Source: Melieria omissa (lineage: Eukaryota; Arthropoda; Insecta; Diptera; Ulidiidae). From it: a DNA stretch of 64,000 nucleotides. The translations under genes and the position numbers were made by a program. The stretch is from NCBI GenBank assembly GCA_963971225.1, contig OZ020270.1, forward strand, positions 2,356,001-2,420,000, given 5' to 3'. The notes under the pieces are model-generated. The model saw only the letters and a program-made list of their open reading frames with translations, was not told where the DNA came from and made no database searches. The first letter of the stretch is position 1; every line of letters begins with the position of its first letter. Positions 32,744 to 43,789 of this stretch are shown here, in pieces.

Positions 32744-33443
32744 GATGAGCACGAAACGGCGCGCCGCGGCGTATCGTTTGCAAATTCGAATATGCAAGGG
32801 TGTGTGTCCGTGTGAAAATAAATGTGCGTGTTGCTTGTGTATGCGCTGAGGTGAATGAAAACAATACGAGCAACTGCACAAGATAAGAAGCAAATTGAAT
32901 TTCCATGGCTTTCGGTTCTGCTATGAATAATGAACCTTGTGAATTCGCAAAGGCGTACAGTAGAGTGTGCGTTCCTATTGAAAAAAAAACTAAAACCATG
33001 AATTTCTGCTGTGCAATGTTGGCATTCTTGTAGGCTACGTTGCCTTCTGGCCTAATAAAATTCATACCGATAAATTTTTCAAATCCATATATTAACAGCA
33101 ACATATTACTATTTATTATTATCATTTCCTTAAAATTTATATTATTTAGTAATTTTATGGGTTCTTTAGTATTTTTCTTTTATTCTTATTTTTCGTTTTA
33201 CTTGCAATTTGCTCTCTTAACCAAGTGCAATTTTTTCTTAGCAAAATTATTAAAAAGTAATCTAATATAAATTGCTCATGTTCCCAACAAGTAGACGGTT
33301 CTGAAAATCACATTTTGTATTCATCTACTTTGTTACGTTTGCAACACACAAATTGTACAAAAGCTTTTTTATATTGGAGGAATGAGGGGTTTCCTTAAAA
33401 AACGTATGAAATGTGTTGTAAAAGATTTTTGAAACAAAAAAAA
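32744..33443. other. Internal P-like element sequence between hAT-3 and transposase
   Basis: About 700 bp with no recognisable gene. It is the 3' non-coding side of the P-like transposase and is T-rich from 33040 to 33260. Confidence 0.4.
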
Positions 33444-34440
33444 TTAGTCGATTGGAGCTTTTAGTTTTAAACTACTGTTAAAATAGTTGAAATTTTTGAA
33501 AAATATAAACATTGCGTTTCTTTGTAAATCACAAAGCTCATCTTTTATTAACTTTTTGCAGTTATGACAGTCAAATTTTTCAATAGTTTGCATCAATATG
33601 AAACCAGAGAAATAACGAAGGGAACCATCACTCATATGTTCATTTTTTTCAAATATATCCTTTGATAAACAAAATTCTTCACCGAACTTTTGATTTATAG
33701 CATTTTGAGTTTCATTGTCAATTTCAAACAAACTGGTATTATTGTCAATTATTATAAATGAACCTTCGTCAGTTGGTTCACAATTGAAGGTTCCTGCCTT
33801 AAATGCTATTATTTTCATTGAGATCATTATCGCAAGAATATGGTCAAACTCAAAAAGTGAAGGATTATTGTTTGTAACTCCTCTTTTTCTTACCAAATAA
33901 AAAAGATTTTCAAGCGGGTCTTGATTAAGTCTTGATAATAAAAGAAAATTGGATTTTTCCAACCAGATATCTCGTGAAAGAGACAAAACGGAAGTAATTG
34001 ATAAAACTATACCATTTCAACAGTATACAGTTTTAGGATACTGACAACTTTTTACATAGTTTTTCATTTCCTTCAAATAATTTTGGATATTGTTATTCTC
34101 ACGAAGAGCTGATCGGAAAGGATTTTTATCAAAAAGAACATGGCTATTCAAACAATCAAAAAGTCTGCTTATTTTTTCAATAAATATAGCTGTAGGCAAA
34201 GCTTTTTCTTTGCAATCATTATAACAGCCATTTTCAACCAAAGATTTTATGGCTGCGGATACAGTATTGCTAAATATTTGAGTTGCGTATTTAACCTTCA
34301 TTTTTTCAAATGAATTAGGATGAATATGCTTTGTTGTCAATTTGGGACAAAGGCGGGTTGAATTGTTTTTATCCAATTCATATAACCTGCAAATAATCGA
34401 CCAAGAAATATGTCCATCAGGCGAAGTCAGCAAATTTGTT
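33444..34440 (-). pseudogene. P-like (THAP9-type) transposase remnant
   Basis: Two colinear blocks are out of frame with each other (break near 33990-34016). The upstream block (to 34017) has SWSIICRLYELDKN, LCPKLTTKHIHP, KVKYATQIFSNTVSAA and FIEKISRLFDCLNS. The downstream block (33986-33444) has LLLSRLNQDPLENLFYLVRK then RGVTNNNPS and ends in a Cys/His-containing tail. These are hallmark blocks of the P-element/THAP9 C-terminal half. The THAP domain and first half are missing. Confidence 0.82.
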
Positions 34441-34636
34441 GAAGCGAAAGCGATCGTCAACAAAAACAGGTATACACACAAAAATAAGCGCGAACAAGTG
34501 AAATTGTGTTGTTGCTTTTGTGGGCTTTTTTGGTGGTTGATTATTTCATTGCGTGTGAAGGCAACGCACACAATTTTGCGAATATTTTCGACTAGCCAAA
34601 GTGCGTATGGGACCTGCTGCGCTGAAAGCAAGGCGC

Positions 34637-35888
34637 CCCTGCAGGAAATTTTTAACTAATTTATAACTAGTCCTTTTCTGTACAGGACTGATTACAAATT
34701 AGTTATTTTGCTTGAAAAGAAGTGATTATTTTAACGTGGCGATGTCCTAGCAGCACATCAATTGTCTACCTCTGCATGACTTCCCAACTAGTAAATTAAT
34801 AATTAGTCCGCAATGGACTGATTTAAAACTAGTTGTTTTGTGACTAGTTAAAAATTAGTTAGTTTGTAACTGATTTTAAACTAGTCAAATAGTAACCAAT
34901 TAAAAATTACTTGCATATAACCCCATTAAATGAATTTTCAAATATACTGAATTCAATTCATACGATTGTGTTATTAAATGTTTTCAAAAACAAAGTACAC
35001 TCCTTTTAAATAATATTTACAACTAATTACAAACAAAACAGCAAAAATGTATAACATTTCATAAAAATAACAGTTCAAAGCATTTTACAAGAAAAATTTA
35101 TTTAAAGAAAGAAAAGTAAAAGAAAACAATACTTCAGCCAGTTCACTTAAGGCACTAAGATATTAAATAAATTCAAGTTTAACGCCGGCAATAGCTGCTC
35201 TCAGCTCTTCCATGGGATCAGCTGCATTTATTGAATCTAGTTAAAAGAGGAACGAATTGTAGAATTAGTTATGGGAATATTATGCACAGTGAATGTAATT
35301 TTGAATATGTGTACGTGCATACATACCAAGCAAAACGATAAAAAATGTGTTGTAGTCCTTCTTAAGCCTTTTCCCATTAGTCCCAAAAATGTTCACGGCT
35401 ACAATGACAGCAGCTTACAGGCACGCTGTACGCTGCACGTCTTCATTCGTGCCTTCATCCGCATTTTCAATTCCACTTATTTCTCCACATATTTTTTGAT
35501 TTGAAGGCATTTTTTTTGCTAATTAAATAATTTATTTTACACACCTCTTTAAACTACGCACTTATTTACACTTTTTCACGCGCACGCTTTGACGAAAAAA
35601 CACGATATGGCGTCGTTTATGCTGCCAACCCATTGGATTCACTTACAAATTCTAAGGATCGAAAACGTGACCCCAGAAAATATCAATTTTCAAACAATTG
35701 GCAACCCTTGTTCATCGCGCAGACGCCAATGGCGACTTGTCGTTTGTACGAACAACGCAACGAGTACGGTGCATGCGCTCGTGAACTGTGTAGCCATGCA
35801 TAATTTTTCAATCAGTTACAAATTAGTTGTCAAATAATTAGTTAAAAATTAGTTACTTTTGCCAACTGACTACTTCTTTCCGGCAGGG
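34637..35888. mobile_element. CCCTGCAGG-ended element, copy 1
   Basis: It is 1252 bp, starting CCCTGCAGGAAA and ending TTTCCGGCAGGG, flanked by GC on both sides (34635-34636 and 35889-35890). Both ends are rich in AACTAGTTT-type palindromes. A central part shared with copy 2 contains a - strand short frame with a TNEDVQ motif near 35420-35510. I do not recognise a transposase. Confidence 0.7.
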
Positions 35889-35958
35889 GCATAACAGCAG
35901 CAGTAACATCATCACAGCGCACAGTTGATGTGCGACTGACCACATCAACATAAAGCAA

Positions 35959-38416
35959 CCCTGCAGGAAAAGTAACTAATTTTAAACTAGTTTATAACTA
36001 GTCCTTTTCTGTACAGGACTGATTACAAATTAGTTATTTTGCTTGAAAAGAAGTGATTATTTTAACGTGGCGATGTCCTAGCAGCACATCAATTGTCTAC
36101 CTCTGCATGACTTCCCAACTAGTTTATAACTAGTTGTTTTCAAACCAATTAATAACACTGAGCAACAGCCAAAATTTTTCCGAGTTCTAGTAAACCTGTT
36201 CTAAAGGATTTTTGGACGCTGATCACAACTGCGTACTTAGTTTTTTGATTGTTTGAGCGGTTTGTAAGTTATTGGGGAGGTTGCTAGGAGGTGTTTTCCA
36301 CGTTTTTTCATCTTTGAATTTTTATTGCATTTGTAATATGTTGAAAAACACGATAATTTTTTTATGACACAATAACGAATCCTCAAGCTATAATTCTGAC
36401 CATAGTCGATTTCGATTGGTCAAGGGTTAGCATGGCTATGGCCCTTCAAAGTTCAATTTTCGTGAATTTTTCATAAAAATTCATTTAAAATCGGTGTTGC
36501 AATTTTCAACTAGGAGTTAGTGTGCAATGTATAGTGTAAGGTTGTAACTTAAACTTATAGAACAGATTTTATTTATTGTATGTGCCATTCTCGGCCTATG
36601 CTCGTTAGAGTGTAAATGCGACTTCATCTTCTGAACACGTGTTTGTATTGAAATCCCCTAATGCTTTTCGCGTCATTGACGAAATTAGCTAAAGTATTTT
36701 CGCAAGCGTCAATATTTGTCTTTTCAAGGGCATTAACAAAATTTGAATTGGTTCATTACTGTAGGAGCTATTCTAAAAAGAGTTGTATCACACAAGTAAA
36801 AATCTCAGACACACACACTTAGCAAACTACTTGCTATTTTTCCATATTTCATTGCGGCATATTTTTAGGGCGCAAAAAAAATCAAAATCAAAGCTGAAAA
36901 TTTTATGAGTCAAGGGCATTTGATGAATGTGAGCATTTTCATACCGCTGCCTAAAAGTGTGCTCCGATATTATAGCTCAAAAGTAAATCCTTGCTTTTGT
37001 TGCTGAATTTATCAATGGAGAACTTACATATTTGTACACATACTCTATTACAAACATCGTATTTCAAAAATTCCTTCTTTGGTTGAAAGCCCCAACATTC
37101 TTCTTTCACTATATGACCATATATATTTTTTGTAAGAAAAATTCTTTTGTGTATTCGCAATCTTGCAAAGTAACTGAAAATTTGACTTTGCAAATGAATA
37201 ACTCTTGCAAATTTGAACCGATTTTAATGTTTTAAATTTGAAATACATAGTTACAGTATTGTTAATCTATGTTAAAAAAATGGCATTTTAGACTTCAGGT
37301 TTGTAGGAGCTGCCTTCGGATAATGGTCAAAAAACATGGAAAACGCCCTCCGAGGAAAACCATCAATATTTCTTAAGCCGCTCAAACAATCAAAAAACTA
37401 AGGACGCAGTTGTGATCAGCGTCCAAAAATCCTTTCGAAAAGTATGGTTTGATTTCAGAAAAAAAAAATAATGTCGATTTTGTTGCTCTGTGTAATTAGT
37501 CCACAATCGACTGATTTAAAACTAGTTGTTTTGGGACTAGTTCAAAATTAGTTAGTTTGTAACTGATTTTAAACTAGTCAAATAGTAACTCATTACAAAT
37601 TACTTACATACAACCCCTTCAAATAAATTTTCAAATATATTGGATTCAATTCATAATTTTTTTATTAAAATTTTTCAAAAACAAAGTGCAATTATTTCAA
37701 ATAATATAAATAAATAAATATAATATTTACATCTTATAACTAAAACCAAACAAAATAGAAAACATTAAAGGCATTTCATTAGGAATAACAATGTAATTCA
37801 TTTAGTAACAAAAACATATATTTTTCTAATAATATCCATTTATAAACTGTATAAGTCAAAAAAACTTATAACAGGAACGTGTTTTTTGCGGCGGCGTACT
37901 TTCTGCCTCAGGCTCGCTGTAATTTTCCGCGCACAAATGCTCAACTTGCACGTCTTCACTCGTCCTTTCAGCCCTCTTTTCACTTGTAAGTCGGTTAAGA
38001 TAAATGTCTCGAATGCTTCTTGCTTTTGTTGCATTCATTTTTAAAAATGAAATAATTAACACAATTATTTTACGCACCTCTTTTTAATACGCACTTGATT
38101 TTCCACGCGCACGCTTTGACGGATACACACGATATGGCGTCGTTTTTGGTTAGCAATGTTGCCAAACCATTAGATTCATTTAAAAATGCTAAGGGTCGCC
38201 AACGCAAACCCAGAAAATATCAATTTTCAAACAATAGGCAGCCCTTATTCATAGCACAGGCGCCTTTTCGTTTTTACGAACAACGCAACGAGTGCGGCGC
38301 ATGCGCTCGTGAACTGTATTGCCATGCATGATTTTTCAATCAGTTACAAATTAGTTGTCAAATAATTAGTTTAAAATTAGTTACTTTTGCCAACTGACTA
38401 CTTCTTTCCTGCAGGG
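35959..38416. mobile_element. CCCTGCAGG-ended element, copy 2 (holds a MITE)
   Basis: It starts CCCTGCAGGAAA and ends TTTCCTGCAGGG, flanked by AA on both sides (35957-35958 and 38417-38418). Its first ~165 bp match copy 1 nearly base for base. It is interrupted by the TAA-flanked MITE at 36156-37492; without that it is about 1.1 kb. A - strand frame at 37856-38035 contains RTSEDVQVEHLC, related to a frame in copy 1. Confidence 0.72.
36156..37492. mobile_element. TAA-flanked MITE with CACNGAGCAACA ends
   Basis: It is 1337 bp with ends CACTGAGCAACA and inverted CACAGAGCAACA, and a TSD TAA (36153-36155 and 37493-37495) confirmed by copy 1, which has the empty site. A 40-bp inner inverted block around GACGCTGATCACAACTGCGT (about 36218 and 37401) adds to the TIR. 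The TSD and ends fit PIF/Harbinger or CMC; I cannot choose. Confidence 0.8.
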
Positions 38417-39809
38417 AAATTATGAAAGCTGACTTCGAATTGAGAAGTTTGCCGAAGTCATCGCGAATATGTTCGAATAGCCGAAGTGCGTATGGGACTT
38501 ACTGCGCTGGTACGCAAATTTGTGCGAGTTGACACCTCTATGTGTTTATTTGCTTAGTGGTATAACTCTGTTTATTTATGTATTTTTGTTTCCTTGTTTA
38601 CTCCTCTCGGGAGTATAGGGCCTCCGTAAGACATTGCCTTGAATTGGTTTCGTTATTATTATTATTGTTGACGAGCAGCGGTGTCCCCAGGGGGGGTATT
38701 AGGGGGATGGATGCCTCCCTTGGTCGATAAATTTATTTATGCAAATTCATAACACAATATGGAATTGTGAAACATTTTCGCCCACTTAAAACCTAATAAT
38801 TGAACCTGCCATGATCTGGCCAGAACATGATGTAAACAAGATGATAGTCGAGGATTGTTGTTAAGGATATAATGAACACAATGATTTCTTGACTTGATTT
38901 GATTTCTTGAATGATTTCTTGACTAGAATAATTAAGTAAATAGCGAGATTCAACTTCAATGAGTTAATTTTGAAATTAAAAAAATACGGCAGTAAAGCAA
39001 GAAAATAAAAATAAATGTAAAATACTTTACTTATGGATCTACTTCAACTGCTTAACCAATGCAATTATTTCAACGATATAATGCAGTTTCATGACTAAAC
39101 CACATTGAGATTTTACATTCGACACGTACAAATCGCGTTTTGATATATCTATTTCTGGATTCCTTGCACTGTTAATAATTCTGAACTGCTTTGCCAAAGA
39201 TATTTAAGATATTTAGAGCAAAACATGCTCTACATATTATTGTTCATGCTGAACTGGTCGGATATAGTTTTCCTTGTCGCCTTCGTCGTATCTTCACATT
39301 GAACTATCTAAACGACTATTTTTTCTATCAGTATCAGAAGCTTCGTTTCGTCCAGGGCCAAATGAAAGCGTCAAATTGGCAGCACCGTTATTATTACCTC
39401 TAGCAGCAAATCATTTAACATCTTAAATTCGTTGCTCTAAAGCATTAGTTTCCGCTATTGCTTAGAAATTTTTTTTAGAGAAATTTTCCTCTCTGATTTA
39501 ACTCCAGCGTCGAAGTTAAAAAAAATGTCCACCTGATCCTCAAAATAGCATTCCCTTCCTTTCATCTCTGCCACAGAAAACCCCCAATCGAATTGATAAA
39601 AAACCAGACCCGACAAGACAGCAAATACTTTCTTCACTTCAGGATTTTAATTGAATTGACACCAAAACACGGACATAACCATGAATACAATGGATAAGTT
39701 TTAATTTTGAATATGTTCCAACATTATTTTCCAACAAAAATTATAATTTATTAACCCAAAGAAAATAAAAGCCAAGGCGAATGAAAAACACTTGGACCAG
39801 GTACATTTT

Positions 39810-39892
39810 GCGCCAGCTAATTTAACATATGTCACTATTAACGGGATGGCACGAAAAAAGTGCTTCAAATAGTGACATAAATTAGCTGGCGC
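39810..39892. repeat. Short foldback (pre-miRNA-sized hairpin)
   Basis: Arms GCGCCAGCTAATTT...TGTCACTATT (39810-39839) and 39868-39892 are complementary over 25 bp with a 5-base bulge and a 28-base loop. It lies in non-coding sequence of hAT-4. Confidence 0.7.
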
Positions 39893-40310
39893 TATATATA
39901 ATAAAAAAATATTTATAAACAATTCTGGCAATAATTACGTCGAAAATAACACCAAAAAAATGAAAATAACTGGCAAATTTGTATGAAAATACACCATGGT
40001 CTGGCCAAGCCATGGTTTTGGGTTTTGGGCTTAGAAAGGATCAGTTAAGGATATCATGAAATATGAGTTCGATAACTTAATTGTAACATTATGAATGAAT
40101 TGTGTGTAAACATGGAAACATGGTCACCTCTATCATAATTAAATTTCAGAACGTCATATATTTTGTAAATGTTGGATTTCTTTTACATAGCTGGTGCGTT
40201 ATGCTTTTTCTATTAGTAGGTGTTTTCAAAATGTCATAATATAAAACAAGCATTTTTTAGTTGGGATTTTATGACTTAAAAGTACATGTCACTTGAGTTT
40301 TTTGTTTTTT

Positions 40311-41044
40311 GGGGGTATTCCGCAGTGACGGCTTCAAAAATTCGAAATTTTTTTTTATTACATTTTCATAATCTCAACGTATTCTCTCAACAATTCAAAC
40401 TGTGAAAGTATTTTTCCAATATCTCGAAAATTCCGAAAGTTATGGGATGTCAAAGTCGGCGCGCCGACCGCGTTAATCTCTGTGCGCCCGGAACCTTTTC
40501 TTCTTTTTCTCGAAACCATGTTTTTCGGGACGGTAGACACGATTCACAAAAAACTACTGGTCCAATTGACTTGAAATTTTACAAGGATACCAAGCAAATG
40601 TGTGGGTATCGCCTTATCTAGGATTATGGTAAAAGCATTTGTTTAACTAATGTTTTTAATGCAAAATATCAACAAAAACAGGGCAAAAAATCGTCTTTTT
40701 TTTTAAACACCTGATTTTAATTGAAGAAATTTTTTGTTTGCTTATATCCTAGATAAGGCGATAGCAGGAAGTCTTGCGATTACAAAATGGGTCACATTTT
40801 GTGTTTCAGAATATTTGAACTGAAGATATCATATCCACCATGGAACAACTATTTTCGGCATGCTCAAGTTCGAGGCATCGAATGAACCGTTATTAAAGAA
40901 GATATTCTTAACATCATTAATGAAAATTATTCAAAACCTGTAGAAAAACTTGCGAAAATTCTTGAATAAAAATATTGAAAAGCTTTTCATCTACAACGAT
41001 TTGAAAACATCGATATTTCGGACCGCCTCGACCAGAATACCCCC
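40311..41044. mobile_element. Putative MITE with GGGGGTATTC ends
   Basis: It starts GGGGGTATTC and ends GAATACCCCC, 734 bp. The TSD is unclear (T-rich left flank, TTAAG right). An internal inverted pair TCGCCTTATCTAGGAT / ATCCTAGATAAGGCGA lies at about 40609 and 40745. No ORF. Confidence 0.5.
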
Positions 41045-41122
41045 TTAAGAAGTTTATGTTAGTATATGTATACATATATGTATGTATGTGCAATTTTATT
41101 CAACATGTATTAAAAATAATAC

Positions 41123-42595
41123 CCCTGTCGGACCTGAGACAATTAGCTCCCAAAATTCATTGGTTTTCCAACTGGTTTTTTGTAGTCAATTGGACAACTA
41201 GTTGTCAAAGTAGCTGTCAGCGGATGCAGAAGTCAGTCAGTTCGCGTCTAATCGTTCACGTTCTGCATGCGCGTTCATAGGCGAGAAGAGACATGAAAAT
41301 ACGAAACGAAACAGAGGTGAAATAAGCAACAATATTCTGTTACGGCTTACAACAACAACGTAGAAGTGTTTGCAGTTTTCGAACTTTCTGTTTCTATGGC
41401 TCGAAGTTCGCTCGATTTGCACGTTTTGTCTTGAATGATTTCAGTTAGAATTTTGCGTGGTTGCGTAAAGCAACGAATTGCAGCAGCAGCTTTAAGGTAT
41501 TTATTTAGGAAATTAATCTTTAATTCATTTATTTATTTATTAATTGCAGGCGAAGTCCCCCAAACAGTTCCGGCAGAAGTGTGTCAACAAGTCGAATTTC
41601 ATCTGGGTTCATCTTTAAATGCACCAACAATTTCTTTTTATTCGCGATGATTTTTTGTTTTTATTTTTAAATACTTTTAAAATAAAATAATTATTTAAAA
41701 AATGCAGTTTTATATTACCCATAAAAATCTAGTGGTTAGAAAACTAATCCAGAATAAACTAGTTTGCAAACTAGTCGTTTTGCAACTGGTTTGAAAACTG
41801 GTTTACTTCGGACTAACCTTGGACTAATTGCAAATGGATGCAGACGGGGACAATTGACCGTCGCCTAGGACACCGCCATGTTAAAAGGGTGAGTTCGCTC
41901 CAAGGAAACGAGTCGGTTCTGAGGCAGTGTTGTGACTAATATATTAAGGTAGTGTAACTATTTAATTACGTAGTATATTACTTTGGCTTTAAAAATGTAG
42001 TGTAACTAGTTATTTCTCCCCATAAGTAATCACCTTCAGTAATAACATATTATTACTTTTTTTCAAGTTACTTATTACAATATTACTTTTTAGTCAACAA
42101 AGTTCTAATTTTCATGTAAAACAGCAGCACTAACATGATTAAGATCTATTACAACTATACAACACTGCACTTGTTCATACTAGACATAGCTCGCCTCTTT
42201 TCCGACTGAGTTTGGTAGTGGAGAAACAATCAACATTTGCAAGCAAATTCAAGCGGTTTTAACAAAAAAGGTGACGAAATTAAAATTGTTATTCAAAATG
42301 AAATAAACATTTAACGTGATTGTTTTTTTTTGCAGAATGACTACTTTTAATAGCTGGAAATTCCGCAAATATTTCGATTTGTTGTCGGAAAATAATATAT
42401 TACTTTTTGTGATACATGACTTCACATTTCCAGTAATAAGTAATGTAACGATATTACTTTCAAATGTCAGTAATGTGTAATAAGTAATATGTTACTATCA
42501 AAAGTAATAAGTCCCAACACTGTTCTGAGGTCATATATGACTGTCAAGCGACCTGTTGAAAAACTAGACTTGGACCAGTCCGATTTCCTGCAGGG
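41123..42595. mobile_element. CCCTGCAGG-ended element, copy 3 (divergent, holds a hAT MITE)
   Basis: Left end CCCTGTCGGACC, right end ATTTCCTGCAGGG, flanked by AC on both sides (41121-41122 and 42596-42597). AACTAGTT-type motifs occur near both ends. A + strand frame at 41435-41650 is unrecognised. It is split by the hAT MITE at 41925-42522. Confidence 0.6.
41925..42522. mobile_element. hAT MITE
   Basis: It is 598 bp with ends CAGTGTTGTGACT and inverted CAGTGTTGGGACT, and a perfect 8-bp TSD TTCTGAGG (41917-41924 and 42523-42530). Subterminal GTAATA/TATTAC motifs are abundant. Non-coding. Confidence 0.9.
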
Positions 42596-42692
42596 ACGCT
42601 AAAATGAAATGAAATGATGCCGTTAAACTGGATTTTTTGCATATCCGCCCCCCTCCGCTTCCCGAAATCCTGGGGACGCCTCTGTTGACGAG

Positions 42693-43370
42693 GAATAGTG
42701 CACTACGAACTAAAAGATCTATTGTGCCCTCATGGACTTACAGTTCGTCAGTAAGTCCAGTATGTGAGTGAAATTATAGTATGTTACCTAAACTTCTGGA
42801 AACCCTGTCCGCACCTGGTATAAAAAGGTCCCCAGGTGTTCTAAAAGTTGGTTACGTTAATCGGTAGTGTTTTTCTGCCAGGGTAGGTGAATAGCCTAAG
42901 TATATTAGATAAGCAGGTAGTCCTAAGTAATGGGGCTACCATCTATCGCTGCTTAGGAACGACGCCTCCGATGTTGTCAGCTACCACTCATAGCGCCATC
43001 TGTTGTGTAAAGGAGGTGACAGGAAAATTTGTTGGGGCTTCGCTAAGATCGGTTTGGTGCGCTGTTTTTCGCTAATTGCTGGTAAAATAACTCAAATTAC
43101 TTTAATAGTTTGACCATGGAGAAAATAACGATTAGTATAAGAATTAAAAATAGTATGAATAATGTACCGTGTAGCTGTATATTTTTCTTTTTACAGCTGC
43201 ACAGCGCATGATTGCGCGTAGTATTGCGTGGGAGTGAGTGGGAAAGGATTATCTGAGGGTCGGAATTTTTGAACTGGGGTATGCTGCTGGGCTATGCTGC
43301 TGGGCTAAGAAATATTTAGCGGACATTGAATGTCAAATTTTTAACGTACGCACAGCGTATCAAAATTAAG
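42693..43370. other. Non-coding region between hAT-4 and the R1-like element
   Basis: It contains a TATAAAAAGG box near 42820 followed by GTCCCCAGGTG, which could be an old LTR or promoter, but no coding sequence I recognise. The left continuation across hAT-4 is 38566-38667. Confidence 0.35.
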
Positions 43371-43789
43371 CGTTGATAAGAGCCCCGAGAGACTAGCTCC
43401 CGGTACCAATTGGGTTAATGCAAATGGACATTACCCCTCCTTGGTAGGGATCGAGGCCTATCTAAACCTCTGCCGTGCTATGGGTCCGGCACCCGGTTGT
43501 AAACGCAACTTCACGCCGAGTCGAAACTCTACCCGCATTTGGGTGTTAAACCACGCCACCACGGAACTCCCCGAGGGGGCCATTCCCATAATCAGGCTGA
43601 AGCACAAGGCTCCAGGGGCACCCTGATTCCCGTGGTACCAGACAAAGCCTCGGTCAGACTTCGTAACCGTGCTACTATCAGTTGAGCCCCATTTAGCTCA
43701 TGGCCTGGTGACCGCCGCACCGCATTTGACCTCATTCACGTGCGCACTCATTCATCCACTCAATAGACCGGCCCCCCCCCACAGCCCGC
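43371..43789 (-). other. R1-like element 3' UTR
   Basis: GC-rich non-coding sequence follows the ORF2 stop. I see no poly(A) tail at its end near 43371. Confidence 0.5.

Larger units (their letters stand above)
20097..38560 (-). mobile_element. P-like DNA transposon, expanded by nested insertions
   Basis: The ends are inverted: CCACTAAGCAAATAAACACA at 20097 and its complement ending at 38560. Similarity extends about 140 bp inward on each side. The flanks share TATAA (20092-20096 and 38561-38565), shorter than the 8-bp TSD usual for P elements, so the exact edge may be a few bases off. Inside, on the - strand, is a P-family transposase remnant. Subtracting nested elements leaves about 2.3 kb. 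Confidence 0.7.
38676..42684. mobile_element. hAT-4: hAT-type element with nested insertions
   Basis: Ends are CAGCGGTGTCCCCAGG (left) and CAGAGGCGTCCCCAGG (right, read inward), with a perfect 8-bp TSD TTGACGAG (38668-38675 and 42685-42692). It is 4009 bp, including the GGGGGTATTC element and CCCTGCAGG copy 3. No transposase is recognisable in the remaining ~1.8 kb. Confidence 0.88.

Noticed and set aside
42800..42900. Possible host promoter or solo LTR (TATAAAAAGG)
   Set aside because: No paired repeat, TSD or downstream gene could be found.
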